DNA of 64,000 bases from Liolophura sinensis. Its lineage: Eukaryota; Mollusca; Polyplacophora; Chitonida; Chitonidae. This document shows, in pieces, positions 26,301-36,392 of this stretch (positions are counted from its first letter, which is position 1; each line of letters begins with the position of its first letter). The stretch is taken from positions 13,517,606-13,581,605 of the forward strand of contig NC_088305.1 of NCBI RefSeq assembly GCF_032854445.1. The letters run 5' to 3'. The notes below the pieces were generated by a model. That model made no database searches and was not told where the DNA came from. It saw only the letters and a list, made by a program, of their open reading frames with translations. A program made the position numbers and the translations under genes.

Positions 26301-29300
26301 GAAATGCACAGTTTTCAGTGGTCTAGCTAATGATGCCTGTTTTGATATTGGGCGTTTTTTGCGTTTAATTACATATCAGCACTTACTTTACATACATGTA
26401 AATGAACAAAAGAGTACAAAGTAACAGAATAAAATAATATTGTTTGGAAACACAATCAGTTTAACTGCTTGACTGTTATCAATATTTCATTCAAGAACGT
26501 TTCGGTTATACAATGACAGTTTGGTTTATGTGTGGAGTTAACCGAAGCGCCCAGAGTAAACCACTGACTCAAAGACTGTTTCGGTGGCCTAACGGCTACA
26601 CCGCCCGCCTCAAAGTCGGGAGACATAAAGTCTTTAAAAATGGTGCATGTTGCTGCCTCACTTGGTGCTCCGCACTGAGAGGTAAGAGCAAGAAAACAAG
26701 ACTGGTTGACCCCAGTGTCAGTATAATTTGACTGGGTGGGGTGTCATGTCTGGTGTCTTTGGCATGATACTTCAGTGGCAGCAGCACTTTGGCAGCATGG
26801 ACTTGGCCTGCCACAAAACAAAGTATGTGTACTCCACGTTGTCATATGAAATATTGTTAAGTACGATGTTAAGCCCCAAGCATTCATTCATTCATTCTAG
26901 ACTCAAAGCTCCAGATGAACCGGCAAGAGATGGATTTGAACCTACGACCACACTGGTCAAGGAGGCGATATATGACATGCCAGTGAGCAAGTGCTTCAAC
27001 CATCTGACAACCAGAGAGAGCCTCACACACAGCCATAAGACTAAATACTGAACCGATAGATGTCATAGAGAAATGTCATTGGCCCTAGTAAGGCAACACT
27101 GTTGGGCTAACATCAAAATTATGTTGAAAAGATGTTACACCTACAGCAAGCACACAAACAATCAGTTTACACCACAACTATGATGTTGTACCCATACCTG
27201 TTAGCCATCATATAAGTCAATACACATTCTGAGAGTAATAGAGTTGGGTTATCTCCCTTGATTTGACACAGCCTCATCAGCTCCTCAAGTCTGTGAAGAT
27301 CACTGAGGTCTACACCAATTAGCTTGTAGCAGTCTGTGTTTAAAACTACAATCAGAAAACCAGAAATACAGCCTCATAATTTAGGTCATGCTTAAAAAAA
27401 TTTAATGAAGATATTGGTAAAAAAAAGTGAGATTTTCTCTTCAGCTTGACATCAAAGCACTAGAACGAAGTAAAAGATCTCCAACTATATTTAACTCAAG
27501 TTACAGATTTACAAGGGTATACAGGGCTTGCATTTATTCACTTATTTATACAACTGGGGATTGATTTTGTATTTAAGAAAAATTTTCTTACAGCTATAGA
27601 GTGGAGGACAGGTTATATGGGTGGAAGAATCAGGGCAGAGCCTAGTGAAGCACAATACCCATCACCCCGCTGAGTAAGTGATAAACCTCCTGACTCAAGG
27701 CAGCCTTATTTGAATCAGTTGATGTTGGATTAAGAACCTGGACCTGACTGTTCAAGAGCTGATTGGCTGCAGCAAATGTGACGCAATGCCGCACTAGCCT
27801 CCAAACAAGAGCCATATATCTCACTGGCATGATGGAATTCAGCTTGATTGACTTAAGCAAGGGCCAAGCACAAGAATAACTGCATTAGGGAAAACCACCC
27901 GATATAAAATCACAGGTTTGTCCATTGTCATTGATCATGGGAGTTTAGTGGCCTGGTCTAACCATGGTGAAGAGATAAAACATTTCTTATGAAATTATGA
28001 CAGCACACGAATCTTTAGTTGGCTATAAATTGACCCGTGAGTACTTGTAGCTTTCAAAAGGTTGAGTACGGAAACTTCTGCTTAATTATAGTCATGCAGC
28101 TTCCAATATATTTGATGTTTTCAACTTCGAGAACATAAGTTCATCTGATCTTTTAATGAAAGTACATCAACGAATTCCAATACTTAAAAGGGGAGGTAAG
28201 CAAGTAAGAAATGGACCACCCAACAACAAGGGAATATAATTAACATTTTCAAGACAGTCAGGCTACTGGAGAATTGTCTTCAGTAATTGATTAGAAGCAT
28301 GGGCATATTGTGAGACCTCTCTTTGCCCAGTTTCCTCTCCCCATAATGCTGGTCACCATTACAGTCATTGGCAGCCATCTGTAACATATGGGCTGATTCA
28401 CCAAGTTTTTTGTGATTTTGAGGTATTTTATTGTTAACAATGTCAAGTTGTCCACAACATTTGTCACTTGCGTAATGAGGATTCCAATGAAGAAACTTTT
28501 TCCATTTTCCATTCTTATTAATACATAAATCACTGACATTTTCTCCTCCAGTGGAATAGATCATTAGGAAACTAAATACCTGCCATTTGGGTGGAATTAA
28601 AAAAATCATTTCTATCAACTTTAAGGTGAACTTCTTACTAGACAGGTATACACATTCTAAATGTACATGTAACTCCAGACAAATAAAAGATAAACCCACC
28701 GATGTCTGTCTGACACTGTAAATGGCTGTCTATCTTCACCAGGGTTTTCAGTGCTTCAGTCTGTCTGCAGAATTATCTCCCCTTTCCTCTTCACCACTTC
28801 TGGAAAATCCAACTGTTAAAAGGCCATAATTTATTAAATAGGCCTTCTCTGGCTCAGTTGACTCAGTTGTCACTCTCACTGAAGTCAAATGAATCCTTGG
28901 CCAGCTTAAAAGTTTGAATCCGTCATTAGGACAGAAAGTAACCTTGCTGACCTTACAGGAAACACAGCTATTTTTAAAGGATCTGCCAGCTGTCCACCAC
29001 AAATCACAGTCTGACTACTAGTGTAGCAGGGTGGGACATACTCTCTTTTTTATAATATAAAACTCCAATCAAATCGCTTAATTAGAGAAATATTAATTTA
29101 ATGAATTACCTACTTCCTGGTAACAACACAAAATTGACCTTTGCTTTAAGAGGTCATACTGGAGATTTTTGGCTAAAAAAAATCCATAATGTCGAATCAA
29201 AAAAATTTTTATTCAGTAAATCAGACTTGTCCTGATTGGTATTTCTCGATAAAAAGATACAGACACACCCACACATTTAAAAGGTATGTTCCGACACAGG

Positions 29301-32300
29301 ATTTATTGCAATGGCCGGCTTCACAAAGCTCCACAAAATATAGCTATTATCAATAGTGCCATCTAGCAGTCAGTGACATGCGCACAAAACAGAAATGTGG
29401 ATAAACAGAAATATGCCTGTCAAATACTTTTCCATTAACATATTTCTCCTTTTTTTGGTTTATCTGAACTAATGGACACATGAATAATACTTGAATACTG
29501 AAACGTATATGACCGATAATATCTCAAAATATGAAGTCTCTTTTTTTCCACACACATACCAAAAGTTTTATACCAGGATGGAAAAAAAAATATAAATTAC
29601 AAAATCAGTAAAATACTGTATAGCACTAAAGCAAACATTGCAGAACATAAACTTGTAAAAGAAGATACAATTCACAGCTCCATACACAGTGTTAAAATGA
29701 TTTTAAAATTCCAAACGGTTATATTGCCACCCTGTTTTTAGTGGCTTCATTTCTGATTTATGACAGTTACAAGGGCAGAGATATTTTGCTGATATTTTGT
29801 GAAATGTAATCATTTGGGCTGTTCTAAAATACACGTAATAGCAAAAATTTTCCTGGATATGCTCTGATTGATTTTGTGCCAAAAACAGTATAGCACCTTT
29901 AATTAAATCAAATTAAAGTTACCTACTGACTGACATACTGAAAGATAGGAGACTGTTATCTGAATTACATTTATGTCCTTCATGAAAAAATGAATTGCTT
30001 CTTTTGAGGCCAAATACTTAAAAGGGTGTTTTTGTTATAAATGTGAACTGGAAAGATTTCAGTGAAGTCAGTTAAATTTGACTTAATATATTTAACTCAA
30101 GAATGCATCACAATTACTTAATAGAGAAGAACGGAAATATGAGTTCATTGTGCTTTATAACAAAAAAACAGTGAAGCCATTTAACAACATCAATGACTTA
30201 GAATAACATATTTACTCTCTGGAAGCAAAGGGTTCTTTTTAATTTCTTATAGTTAAAACACTAAATGCATGCATGTATATATCATGAATCATAAATCACT
30301 GTAACAAATAGTTTACAGTTTGCTTGTATATTCCATACCTCTATGTATACCGTGTCCTCCAGAAGACCTTCAGATGCAAGCCGGAAAAAGCTGGAATCAA
30401 ACCCTGCTCCAAGGGAGATAATCTGTAACAAATTACAATATCTTTTGATTACTGCATTAGTTATGTTGTCACTATGTTAATGTACTGGTTATGTTGTTGA
30501 TCTGTTACTGTACTAGTTATGTTGTCAGTCTGTTACTCTATTACTAATGTTGTTATTCTGTTACTGTAATAATATATTAGTGATTTATTTATTTATTCAT
30601 TTGATTGGTGTTTTACGCCATACTCAAGAATATTTCACTTGTACGACTGAGGCAAGCATTATGGTGGGAGTAAACCCGGCAGAGCCCAGGGGAAACCCAT
30701 GGCCGCCTGCAGGTTGCAGACCCATGTACGTCAGGAGAATGTATTAGTGATGTTGTCACTCTATTAATGTATTAGTAAGGTTGTCACTGTTAGTGTATTA
30801 GTTATGTTGTCATTTTTACTGTATTAGTTATGTTGGCAATGTCACCGTATCAGTAATGTTGTCACTGGTACTGTATTAGTCATGTTGTTACTGTATTAGT
30901 CATGTTGTCAATGTTACTGTATTAGTCGTGTTGTCACTGTTACTGTATTAGTCGTGTTGTCATTCTGTCATTGTATTAGTTTAAAACACTGACACAGTCA
31001 GTGTTGATCCTGCTCTTAAAAACAGAATGCATTGTTGGCTCACATGGGTTTGTGATATCTGTGTATTTATTTCCATGCCTTATATGACAATCATTTACAA
31101 GAGAAAGGTGCATTCTATGCGCTGTTTCACCTAAAGATATGTATGTATAAGAATGCCTGTGAATTGGTAACAAAGTTGTTATGCAACTAGCGGAAAGACA
31201 AAGGTGCGATGTGCAACTGCCAAATTAATAACCTGCTTTCGTTGGTGAGTTGACTGTTTCAAGAACTCTCTCAGGATGTAATCTATGGCTCGGGCACGAA
31301 TGAAGTAACCTCTGTGGAAAAACAAAATTACATATTTTACATGTACTGTAACTTTATAAGCAGTTGTTATATAAAAGAAAAAAACAAAACATGATGTTTC
31401 AAATAATTATCATGCTGCTTTATAATGAAACACAAACCCAAAATAACTTGTGACAAGGTTCGCTTAAGGTTTTATATGTCAGCATTGTTTCTACCATACC
31501 ATGACAGTGTCTCCTTGTAGCATGGGAAACTCAGTGCTATCTACAGTGCACTGTATCTCAGTGGATTGCCATGTTGACAGGCCACACCTCACATGATTAC
31601 ACAGTGTACATGTACAGTGTATCTCAGTGGTTTGCCATGGTGACAGGCCACATCTCACATGATTACACAGTGAACATGTACAGTGTATCTCAGTGGTTTG
31701 CCATGGTGACAGGCCATACCTCACATGATTACACAGTGTACATGTACACTGTATCTCAGTGGATTGCCATGTTGACAGGCCATACCTCACATGATTACAC
31801 AGTGTACATGTCCAGTGTATCTCAGTGGATTGCCATGTTGACAGGCCATACTTCACATGATTACACAGTGTACATGTACACTGTGTCTCAGTGGATTGCC
31901 ATGTTGACAGGCCATACCTCACATGATTACACAGTGTACATGTACACTGTATCTCAGTGGATGGCCATGTTGACAGGCCATACCTCACATGATTACACAG
32001 TGTACTTGTACACTGTATCTCAGAGGATTGCCATGTTGACAGGCCTCACTTCAAATCATTAACCTTGAGCACTGTCTTGTGAACATATAATTTTTCCATG
32101 ATACGTCTACTAAATCACAAAGCCTTATGTGGTGATAAAACATGCAAATTTCATTCCCAGAAGACAAAAAAAAGAAAAAGGAGAAAACGGTTTTAAGGTT
32201 TTGTAAAAGTGGCCCTTTGTGCTAACCTGTGAATTAGTGGTGCTCTTCGAGCTTCTTTGGCCACAAATCTATGAAGGAAGTCATCCCGGAAATAGCCATG

Positions 32301-32351
32301 CTTGGCCATAGAGCATTTACTAACAATGCTGCTGTCATTTGTACCCTGCAC
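17319..32351 (-). CDS. TYW4: tRNA wybutosine-synthesizing protein 4 (leucine carboxyl methyltransferase 2-like), 14 coding exons found, start codon not found
   Basis: Known role: SAM-dependent methylation and methoxycarbonylation in the last steps of wybutosine formation at position 37 of tRNA-Phe. Minus-strand exons in order: 32351-32227, 31311-31233, 30422-30339, 28812-28700, 27333-27198, 25448-25382, 24403-24372, 24020-23930, 23473-22570, 21846-21487, 21077-20992, 19831-19650, 18657-18528, 17492-17319 (stop TAG). All borders are GT/AG and phases agree except exon 4. Seen: NDSS and APLIHRGYF (N-terminal SAM domain), LGAGFDS (SAM loop), [45 protein letters not shown], then Kelch-type segments with [46 protein letters not shown] and the terminal [11 protein letters not shown]. 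About 850 residues against about 686 in human; most of the excess is a linker in exon 9. The first exon is entered in frame from an upstream exon I could not find. Exon 4 carries a net +1 frame disruption. Confidence 0.95.
17560..17805. repeat. Minisatellite, left block, split by a SINE
   Basis: Imperfect units of about 28-32 bp around GAAATTGTTAAGGTGGTAGA and GTGTAAA. The same repeat resumes at 18125-18360 on the far side of a SINE. Lies in the last intron of TYW4. Confidence 0.85.
17812..18124 (-). repeat. Second-family SINE inserted in the minisatellite
   Basis: Starts TATGCTTGGAGTTTAACATC (reverse of the family 3' end), contains GTGCTGCCACCACTCGAGC and CTCAGTTCTGAGCACCAAGC, and ends in the head TGATCCCGAGGTCTACC. 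Confidence 0.8.
18125..18360. repeat. Minisatellite, right block
   Basis: Continuation of the 17560-17805 array (GAAACTGTTAAGATGGTAGA-type units), still within the last TYW4 intron. Confidence 0.85.
18365..18482 (+). repeat. Second-family SINE fragment
   Basis: AAGATACTTCAGTGGTGGCA, CACCTTGGCGGCA and GTTGTCGTATGATTGAAAAG match the 3' half of the copies at 26590 and 45150, plus strand. Confidence 0.7.
18780..19436. other. TYW4 intron sequence, no clear repeat
   Basis: Part of the intron between 18657 and 19650. Short relics of SINE tails appear (CGATGTGGCGTTAAGCC near 19210; AGTGTTTAACACTAATAAAA near 19340). Nothing coding. Confidence 0.4.
19437..19612 (-). repeat. V-SINE copy, 5' truncated, in a TYW4 intron
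   Basis: TTTATTTGATTGGTGTTTTA, CGCCGTACTCAAGAATATTT and the V-like core ending at CCCACATACAGCCGGAG, so the tRNA head is missing. Confidence 0.85.
19912..20066. repeat. Possible short palindromic element in a TYW4 intron
   Basis: Begins AGCTGGGCCCAGATGATCAG and ends AACTGGCCCCTGGAC, with TTAACTTTAGC and GCTTAACTTTTAATAA inside. This resembles the small gggcc-ended dispersed elements at 42012 and 52433, but the ends are only loosely complementary. Confidence 0.35.
20474..20842. repeat. GATG / ACAGACAACAGATGGAAG minisatellite in a TYW4 intron
   Basis: Units of 28-44 bp made of GGATGGATGGATG runs plus GACAGACAACAGATGGAAGG. The many open frames of 80-156 codons on both strands (His-Pro-Ser or Met-Asp-Gly repeats) are products of this array. 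Confidence 0.95.
22087..22211 (-). repeat. V-SINE fragment in a TYW4 intron
   Basis: TTTTTTTGATTGGTGTTTTC to CCATCCACAAGTTGCTTCCC. It lacks the head and directly abuts the next copy at 22212, which probably inserted into it. Confidence 0.8.
22212..22460 (-). repeat. V-SINE copy, near full length, nested next to another
   Basis: TTTATTTGATTGGTGTTATA, full V-like core, CTCCTGGGTCATTGCGCTGC, and the degraded head GAGCTAACCATCTCCGCTTC. The duplicated CTTCCCA on both sides is compatible with a short target-site duplication. Confidence 0.8.
22570..23473 (-). other. TYW4: TYW4 exon 9: end of methyltransferase domain, long Cys/Glu/Thr-rich linker, start of Kelch part
   Basis: This 904-nt exon is open throughout. 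It begins at [16 protein letters not shown], not at the upstream ATG near 23500, because the acceptor after GATCCAG matches the homologous junction (human QAGWTACGAVDMN). Conserved [16 protein letters not shown] follows. It ends with [13 protein letters not shown] and [11 protein letters not shown], the first Kelch segment. Between these lie roughly 180 residues of low-complexity polar sequence with recurrent CET/CE motifs ([31 protein letters not shown]), far longer than the human linker. Confidence 0.85.
23672..23758 (-). repeat. V-SINE with internal deletion: only tail and tRNA-like head
   Basis: ATTTATTATTTATTTGAGAG joins straight to GGCTTCTGGGTCATTATGCT and GAGCCACGGAGGCCCCCTA. The whole V-core is missing. 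Confidence 0.8.
24724..24965 (-). repeat. V-SINE copy in a TYW4 intron
   Basis: TTATTTCATTGGTGTTTTAG, V-like core GGGCAGAGCCTGAGAG, GCATGAGCTGGACTCACAGC and CTCCTGGGTCATTGCACAGT; the end of the head is degraded. Confidence 0.8.
24983..25218 (-). repeat. 5'-truncated V-SINE with 13-bp target-site duplication
   Basis: TAGTAAGAATAAT occurs at 24983-24995 and 25206-25218, directly flanking the element at 24996-25205 (tail TTATTTATTTATTTATTTGA, core, ending at GAACTCACAGTGGCCGCA). The insertion stops within the head. Confidence 0.9.
25610..25894 (-). repeat. Full-length V-SINE with 8-bp target-site duplication
   Basis: ACAAACTG at 25610-25617 and 25887-25894 flank a complete element: tail ATTTATTTATTTATTTGATC, core CTGGGGGAAACCCACGACC, head GAGCCACGGAGGCCC. 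Among the best preserved copies. Confidence 0.9.
26490..26893 (+). repeat. Second-family SINE with an intact tRNA-like head
   Basis: A tRNA-like head GGTGGCCTAACGGCTACACC at about 26585, a degraded B-box region, CTCACTTGGTGCTCCGCACT, GACTGGTTGACCCCAGTGTC, and the end TTAAGCCCCAAGCATTCATT. The first 90 bp (CAAGAACGTTTCGGTTATAC) look like an older repeat fragment. Confidence 0.75.
26898..27050 (-). repeat. tRNA-derived SINE head, orphan
   Basis: Minus strand reads TGGTTGTCAGATGGTTGAAG and GTCGTAGGTTCAAATCCATC, giving A-box- and B-box-like motifs about 50 bp apart. No tRNA acceptor pairing is evident. Confidence 0.55.
27540..27860 (-). repeat. Ancient SINE relic (tentative)
   Basis: GGGTGGAAGAATCAGGGCAG and CCCATCACCCCGCTGAGTAA resemble a decayed V-core on the minus strand. 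Too diverged to assign firmly. Confidence 0.35.
28310..28372 (+). repeat. V-SINE core fragment
   Basis: TTTGCCCAGTTTCCTCTCCC and CATAATGCTGGTCACC match the V-core on the plus strand; nothing else of the element remains. Confidence 0.6.
28700..28812 (-). other. TYW4: TYW4 coding exon 4 with a frame disruption
   Basis: The exon opens in frame after the previous exon with [16 protein letters not shown]. Reading on in that frame meets TGA (in ACAGACTGA). The next frame gives [20 protein letters not shown] and joins the following exon correctly. The exon is 113 nt, whereas its flanking phases require length 1 mod 3. The tetranucleotide ACAG occurs twice in tandem at the break. Dropping one copy restores both the frame and the residue spacing of the human protein, so a 4-nt duplication is the simplest reading; a single extra base nearby would also fit. 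Confidence 0.8.
29003..30338. other. TYW4 intron 3, unique-looking sequence
   Basis: AT-rich intron sequence between exons 3 and 4. No repeat family or conserved coding segment was recognised here. Confidence 0.4.
30440..30990. repeat. Minisatellite TTATGTTGTCACTGTTACTGTATTAG, split by a V-SINE
   Basis: Units of about 26-30 bp at 30440-30580 and 30736-30985, interrupted by a SINE at 30581-30735. In intron 2 of TYW4. Confidence 0.85.
30581..30735 (-). repeat. V-SINE inserted inside the minisatellite
   Basis: ATTTATTTATTCATTTGATT, GTTTTACGCCATACTCAAGA and a core ending at GACCCATGTACGTCAGGAGA. The head is missing. Confidence 0.85.
31510..32052. repeat. 66-bp minisatellite, about eight units, in TYW4 intron 1
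   Basis: The unit contains GTGTATCTCAGTGGATTGCC, ATGTTGACAGGCCATACCTC and ACATGATTACACAGTGTACA. The start of GTGGATTGCC recurs at 31561, 31627 and 31693, giving a 66-bp period. This is 22 codons, so 163- and 165-codon frames pass through it on both strands. Confidence 0.95.
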
Positions 32352-32431
32352 CTGCAACAAAATTTTGTACACTGCCTTATTATCCTATGGCTAAAGGCAC
32401 AGCTCCTGAAGCATCATTATTCTTGTTCATT

Positions 32432-32503
32432 GGTTCATTTATTGAATTGATCAGTGTTTTATGACATACTCAAGAATATTTCACCTGTTGTGAATGGTGG
32501 GCG
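32432..32503 (-). repeat. V-SINE tail fragment
   Basis: TTTATTGAATTGATCAGTGT, TTTATGACATACTCAAGAAT, ATTTCACCTG; short and diverged. Confidence 0.7.
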
Positions 32504-33630
32504 TTGTCCTTTGATGTTTTACCAATTCAAAATTACTAGCAAATGGATTGATTGTCAGAATTATAACATTTAAAAAGTTAATGCAGATAACATATTCAAA
32601 ATGAAATTGATTACTTAATGCTTTACTAAGTTAAAAAAAACATGATACAGAGTATCTTTGAAGACATCACTGCACTAGTAAATGGTGCGCATGTTTGTGT
32701 AAAAATTGGTATATCCTATGATTCTGAAAGCTAATTGATCTCCCACCTTTTTCAACATTCTGCCATTTACCTTGTCAGTCAACATTTAGCCAGCCTTTAA
32801 TCCACCGACCGAATGAATGTGAGATAGAATATATGAATTAAGTTAGTACATTGAACGTTGTGAAATTATGGTATATCCTATTAGCATTTTGACATTCTGT
32901 ATAAAGCTGTAACTTTTGAGAATGCCGTAATTTAGAAAACTATACCCTTCAGCTCGCTCAAACATGTAAATCCCTATGACTATACTTCTATACATGTGTT
33001 AGAACTATTTTGTGTCAGTTGCATGAAGTGCATAGGCCTATACTGGTATATACATTTATTCACATGTATTTCTAAACATGATCCGCAGCATTCAATGTAG
33101 ACACAGCTTTTTAAGGCTCTTAAAAACAAAAATAGCTTATTCCCCTGAGAAAGGGCAAAGGGTAAAAACGAACGGTTGAACACGTTGGAAATGCTATGAT
33201 CTCAATCATTCCATACACAGGTTAAATGCACATGTACATGTTTGAACCCTGAATTCTTACAGCTGTATCATGTCTTGATTTTTGAGTCTTTGCATTTGAA
33301 GTTGGCATGGCTCAGGAAAATCCAATGATTACAACGAAAGTGTTTCCATCCACATCTGGGTTTTACAACAAGCTTCGCCCACGTGCATGTGTTATGACTG
33401 GGGAAAAAAAGACGCGCTCATTTCCAAAACATTAACCGAAGATTTTTCCGCTGTTCGCAAAGAGCCATGGCCATTAAAATCAAAATACTTGCAGAAATAA
33501 TTGAGATAAATACAGTTTAGACTAAAAATATATAAGTTACAGAGATACCTTCCACGTCGTGGCTTAAAGTCCTTAGAAAATCAAGAGTCCGCACTCGACT
33601 ATTCCCGGTTTATATATTCAACGCAGCTCT

Positions 33631-33640
33631 ACCGGAAGCG
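33631..33640. promoter_or_regulatory. ETS-family binding site candidate
   Basis: ACCGGAAGCG, about 115 bp upstream of the MINDY3 start codon and on the upstream side of TYW4. It matches the core ACCGGAAGY. A single short motif, so its support comes mostly from position. Confidence 0.4.
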
Positions 33641-33753
33641 AAAACAATAACATTATGGAAACGACGCAAAGTAGGGACGTCTGAGTTGCCGGGAAAACCG
33701 AAAATGGTGTAGTTTTTACTCAGTCAATTGCTCAGAAATATCTCCTATCGAAT

Positions 33754-36361
33754 ATGGCATCGTCAAGCACATCGCCAGGACAAAGACTGATATCGGATGC
33801 CGCTAATTTGCTCTGGGGAGAGAACTTGAAAGATGAAGTGTTTAGCCGGTGGACTCAAGGTATGTACGACAACAACAACGCCATTTTGTAGTGTTTGGGG
33901 CTGGTGCCCAGTAGGAAGGCCGAATGTCGTGTATTTGTTTGTGCTTTACAATTCATTGCCACTTCACCAGTTAGTTTATATCAATTTCTGCGATAAATGT
34001 TTATGAGAAATTTTATGCAGACACTGATTTTGGCACAAAAACTAAAATGGTGTAAATTTTTATGGACACATTCCATTTTTGTTTCTCAGTCTGGAGTGGT
34101 TTACTAAAAGTGTAGATGGAGGTTGTTGTTTTGGTCACGTAGTAGGGGATGTGACGTCATTTTATTGAAAAACGTACCAAGTGGGTCAATAGCCAAAAAA
34201 TCTTGGCTGCAACGATTTCAGTATTTCAACCTTTCGTCATAGTCGAGGTTTCCATAGCTAAATAGTGACTGCTATCCATAGAAAGGAAGGAATGCATTTG
34301 AAATTGGATCACAGACGTGTGTTTGAGTCTTTCGTTCAAGTCGGACGTCTGATGCAGACTCTGTCATGTAAGATTTCACTGTGTGCAGTGACATTCAGGT
34401 GTCCTATTTGTCGACTTGTATGTGTATTGGTACATATCAGTGATCAGGATTATAAGATTGCCAGATTTGTGAGCATACTCATTTAACAAATAGCAATGTG
34501 TAGACTTATTGTTCAGGCCATTGGGGTCAACAACAAACAATAATAGGAATCTGATCTTTAAAACCCCCTGACAGTGTTCTGCATAGCAATCAGTTGTATG
34601 TTTGGGAACTTGTAAAGTTGAGGTGGGGCCTCCGTGGCTGAGGTGGTTAATGTGCCAGCAGTATCTTCCCACCATAATGCTGGCCGCCAAGTGAAATATT
34701 ATTGAGTATGACATAAAACACCAACCAGATCAATAAATTAAGTTGAGGTTGCTGCCACATGATAAAGTGATATCAATTCAGTAAAGAATCAACACAGCCT
34801 GCAACCTGGTGTTTACAGCATCCCTGTGTTTGTTTGTGCAGGGTTTGTGTTCAGCGAAGATGAGCCGACGGCATTGATCCAACATGAGGGAGGGCCATGT
34901 GCTGTGATCGCCCCTGTGCAGACCTACCTCCTCAGACACTGCCTCTTCTCAGAGAGTCCCACCCCTGACCTGCAGACTACTTCAGGTATGTAAGGTGTAA
35001 TGGGATGTCTCTTTGTGAGAGATTATGAGAACACAAAAAGTGGTAAATCCAACTTATATTATGTCAGAAGGACGTGTTATCTCATTTGAATACTTATTAG
35101 ATAATTAGGTTAAGCTTAACTTAATACTTGGTTGAAGTTTTAAAAATTATTAAACGACTGGCCAAAGGAGAACTTAAAACTAGAAATATTGGGGCCTCTG
35201 TGGCTCAGTTTGTTAGCGTACTAGCGCAGCGTAATGACCCAGGAGCCTCTCACCAATGCGGTTGCTGTGAGTTTAAGTCCAGCTGATGCTGGCCTCTTCT
35301 CCGGCCGTAAGTGGGAAGGTCTCGCAGAAACCTGCGGATGGTGGTGGGTTTCCCCTGGGCTCTGCCAGGTTTCCACCCACCATAATGCTGGTCGCCGTCA
35401 TATAAGTGAAATATTCTTGAATACAGCGTAAAACACCAATCAAATAAATAAATAAATCCTCTTGATATATGTACATGTAAATTTCCACAGTACGGATCAA
35501 ATGAGGAGTTAAAAATCACTAATTGGGAATGTTCTCCTTCCCTCAGCTGCAGAGGTACAGAGATATCTGGCTGATGCCCTGGTTGACATTCTCACCCAGA
35601 TCTCAGCTGAGAAATTCATCCTTGTCGACATGGTAACAGAGGAGGATGGTGAATCATCCACCTTGGAGACTGAGGATAACCAGAAGAAACAAGAAGGGGA
35701 GACAACTGCCAAGAAAGCTCGTTTAGACCAGGAGCATTATCATTCTAGTCTGAGGTTGGCTTGTGATAAACACTTCCCATTCATTATTCAACGTTTTGTC
35801 ATGTAAATACTCAGTGTAGACCATGAACATCAAAATGTGAACTGACCATGACGTAAAATAGAAAATACTGTAATTCTTCAATCTCTTCGTGTCTTTTCAG
35901 GAAACATTATTCTGTGTAGACTGATTTTGTGAAGCCCTGAAATTGGCCAATCTAACAAATGTAGTTATGTCTCAAAAATCCAATTATAAATATGCATAAA
36001 TTGCACTGTAAATTACTCTTTTATATATGAAAAGGTTGAGGAATTAGGGTGGTTTTATACATGCAAATTACTTCATGGAATACAACAATGTAGAAATGTG
36101 AGAAAGTGGAATACAACAATGTAGAAATGTGAGAAGGTGGAATACAACAATGTAGAAATGTGAGAAAGTGGAATACAACAATGTAGAAATGTGAGAAGGT
36201 GGAATACAACAATGCGGACATTTAAGATGGTGGTACAAAAAACAATGTGAGAAGGTGGAATACAACAATGTAGAAATGTGAGAAACTGGAATACAACAAT
36301 GTAGAAATGTGAGAAACTGGAATACAACAATGTAGAAATGTGAGAAGGTAGAACACAACAT

Positions 36362-36392
<31 letters not shown>

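Larger units (their letters stand above)
32360..33753. promoter_or_regulatory. Probable bidirectional promoter region between TYW4 and MINDY3
   Basis: The interval lies between the most upstream recognised TYW4 exon (minus) and the MINDY3 start codon (plus). It contains ACCGGAAGCG at 33631-33640, a good match to the ETS/GABP consensus common in promoters of divergent housekeeping genes. A minus-strand non-coding first exon of TYW4 may end near 33548, where GACGTGGAAG is followed by the donor-like GTATCT, but it contains no usable in-frame ATG. A SINE tail relic lies at 32432-32503 in TYW4 sequence upstream of the first recognised exon. Confidence 0.5.

Noticed and set aside
26585-26640. tRNA gene from GGTGGCCTAACGGCTA
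   Set aside because: Anticodon-arm-like start only; the sequence continues into the body of the second SINE family.
28748-29002. 84-codon minus frame
   Set aside because: It covers TYW4 exon 4 in the wrong frame plus intron sequence.
31510-32052. CRISPR-like array
   Set aside because: No distinct spacers; units are contiguous tandem copies in a eukaryotic intron.
31491-32062. 163- and 165-codon frames on opposite strands
   Set aside because: Products of the 66-bp minisatellite within TYW4 intron 1.
36367-36391. TATA-rich run as a promoter
   Set aside because: Simple (TA)n microsatellite at the end of a minisatellite within a MINDY3 intron.
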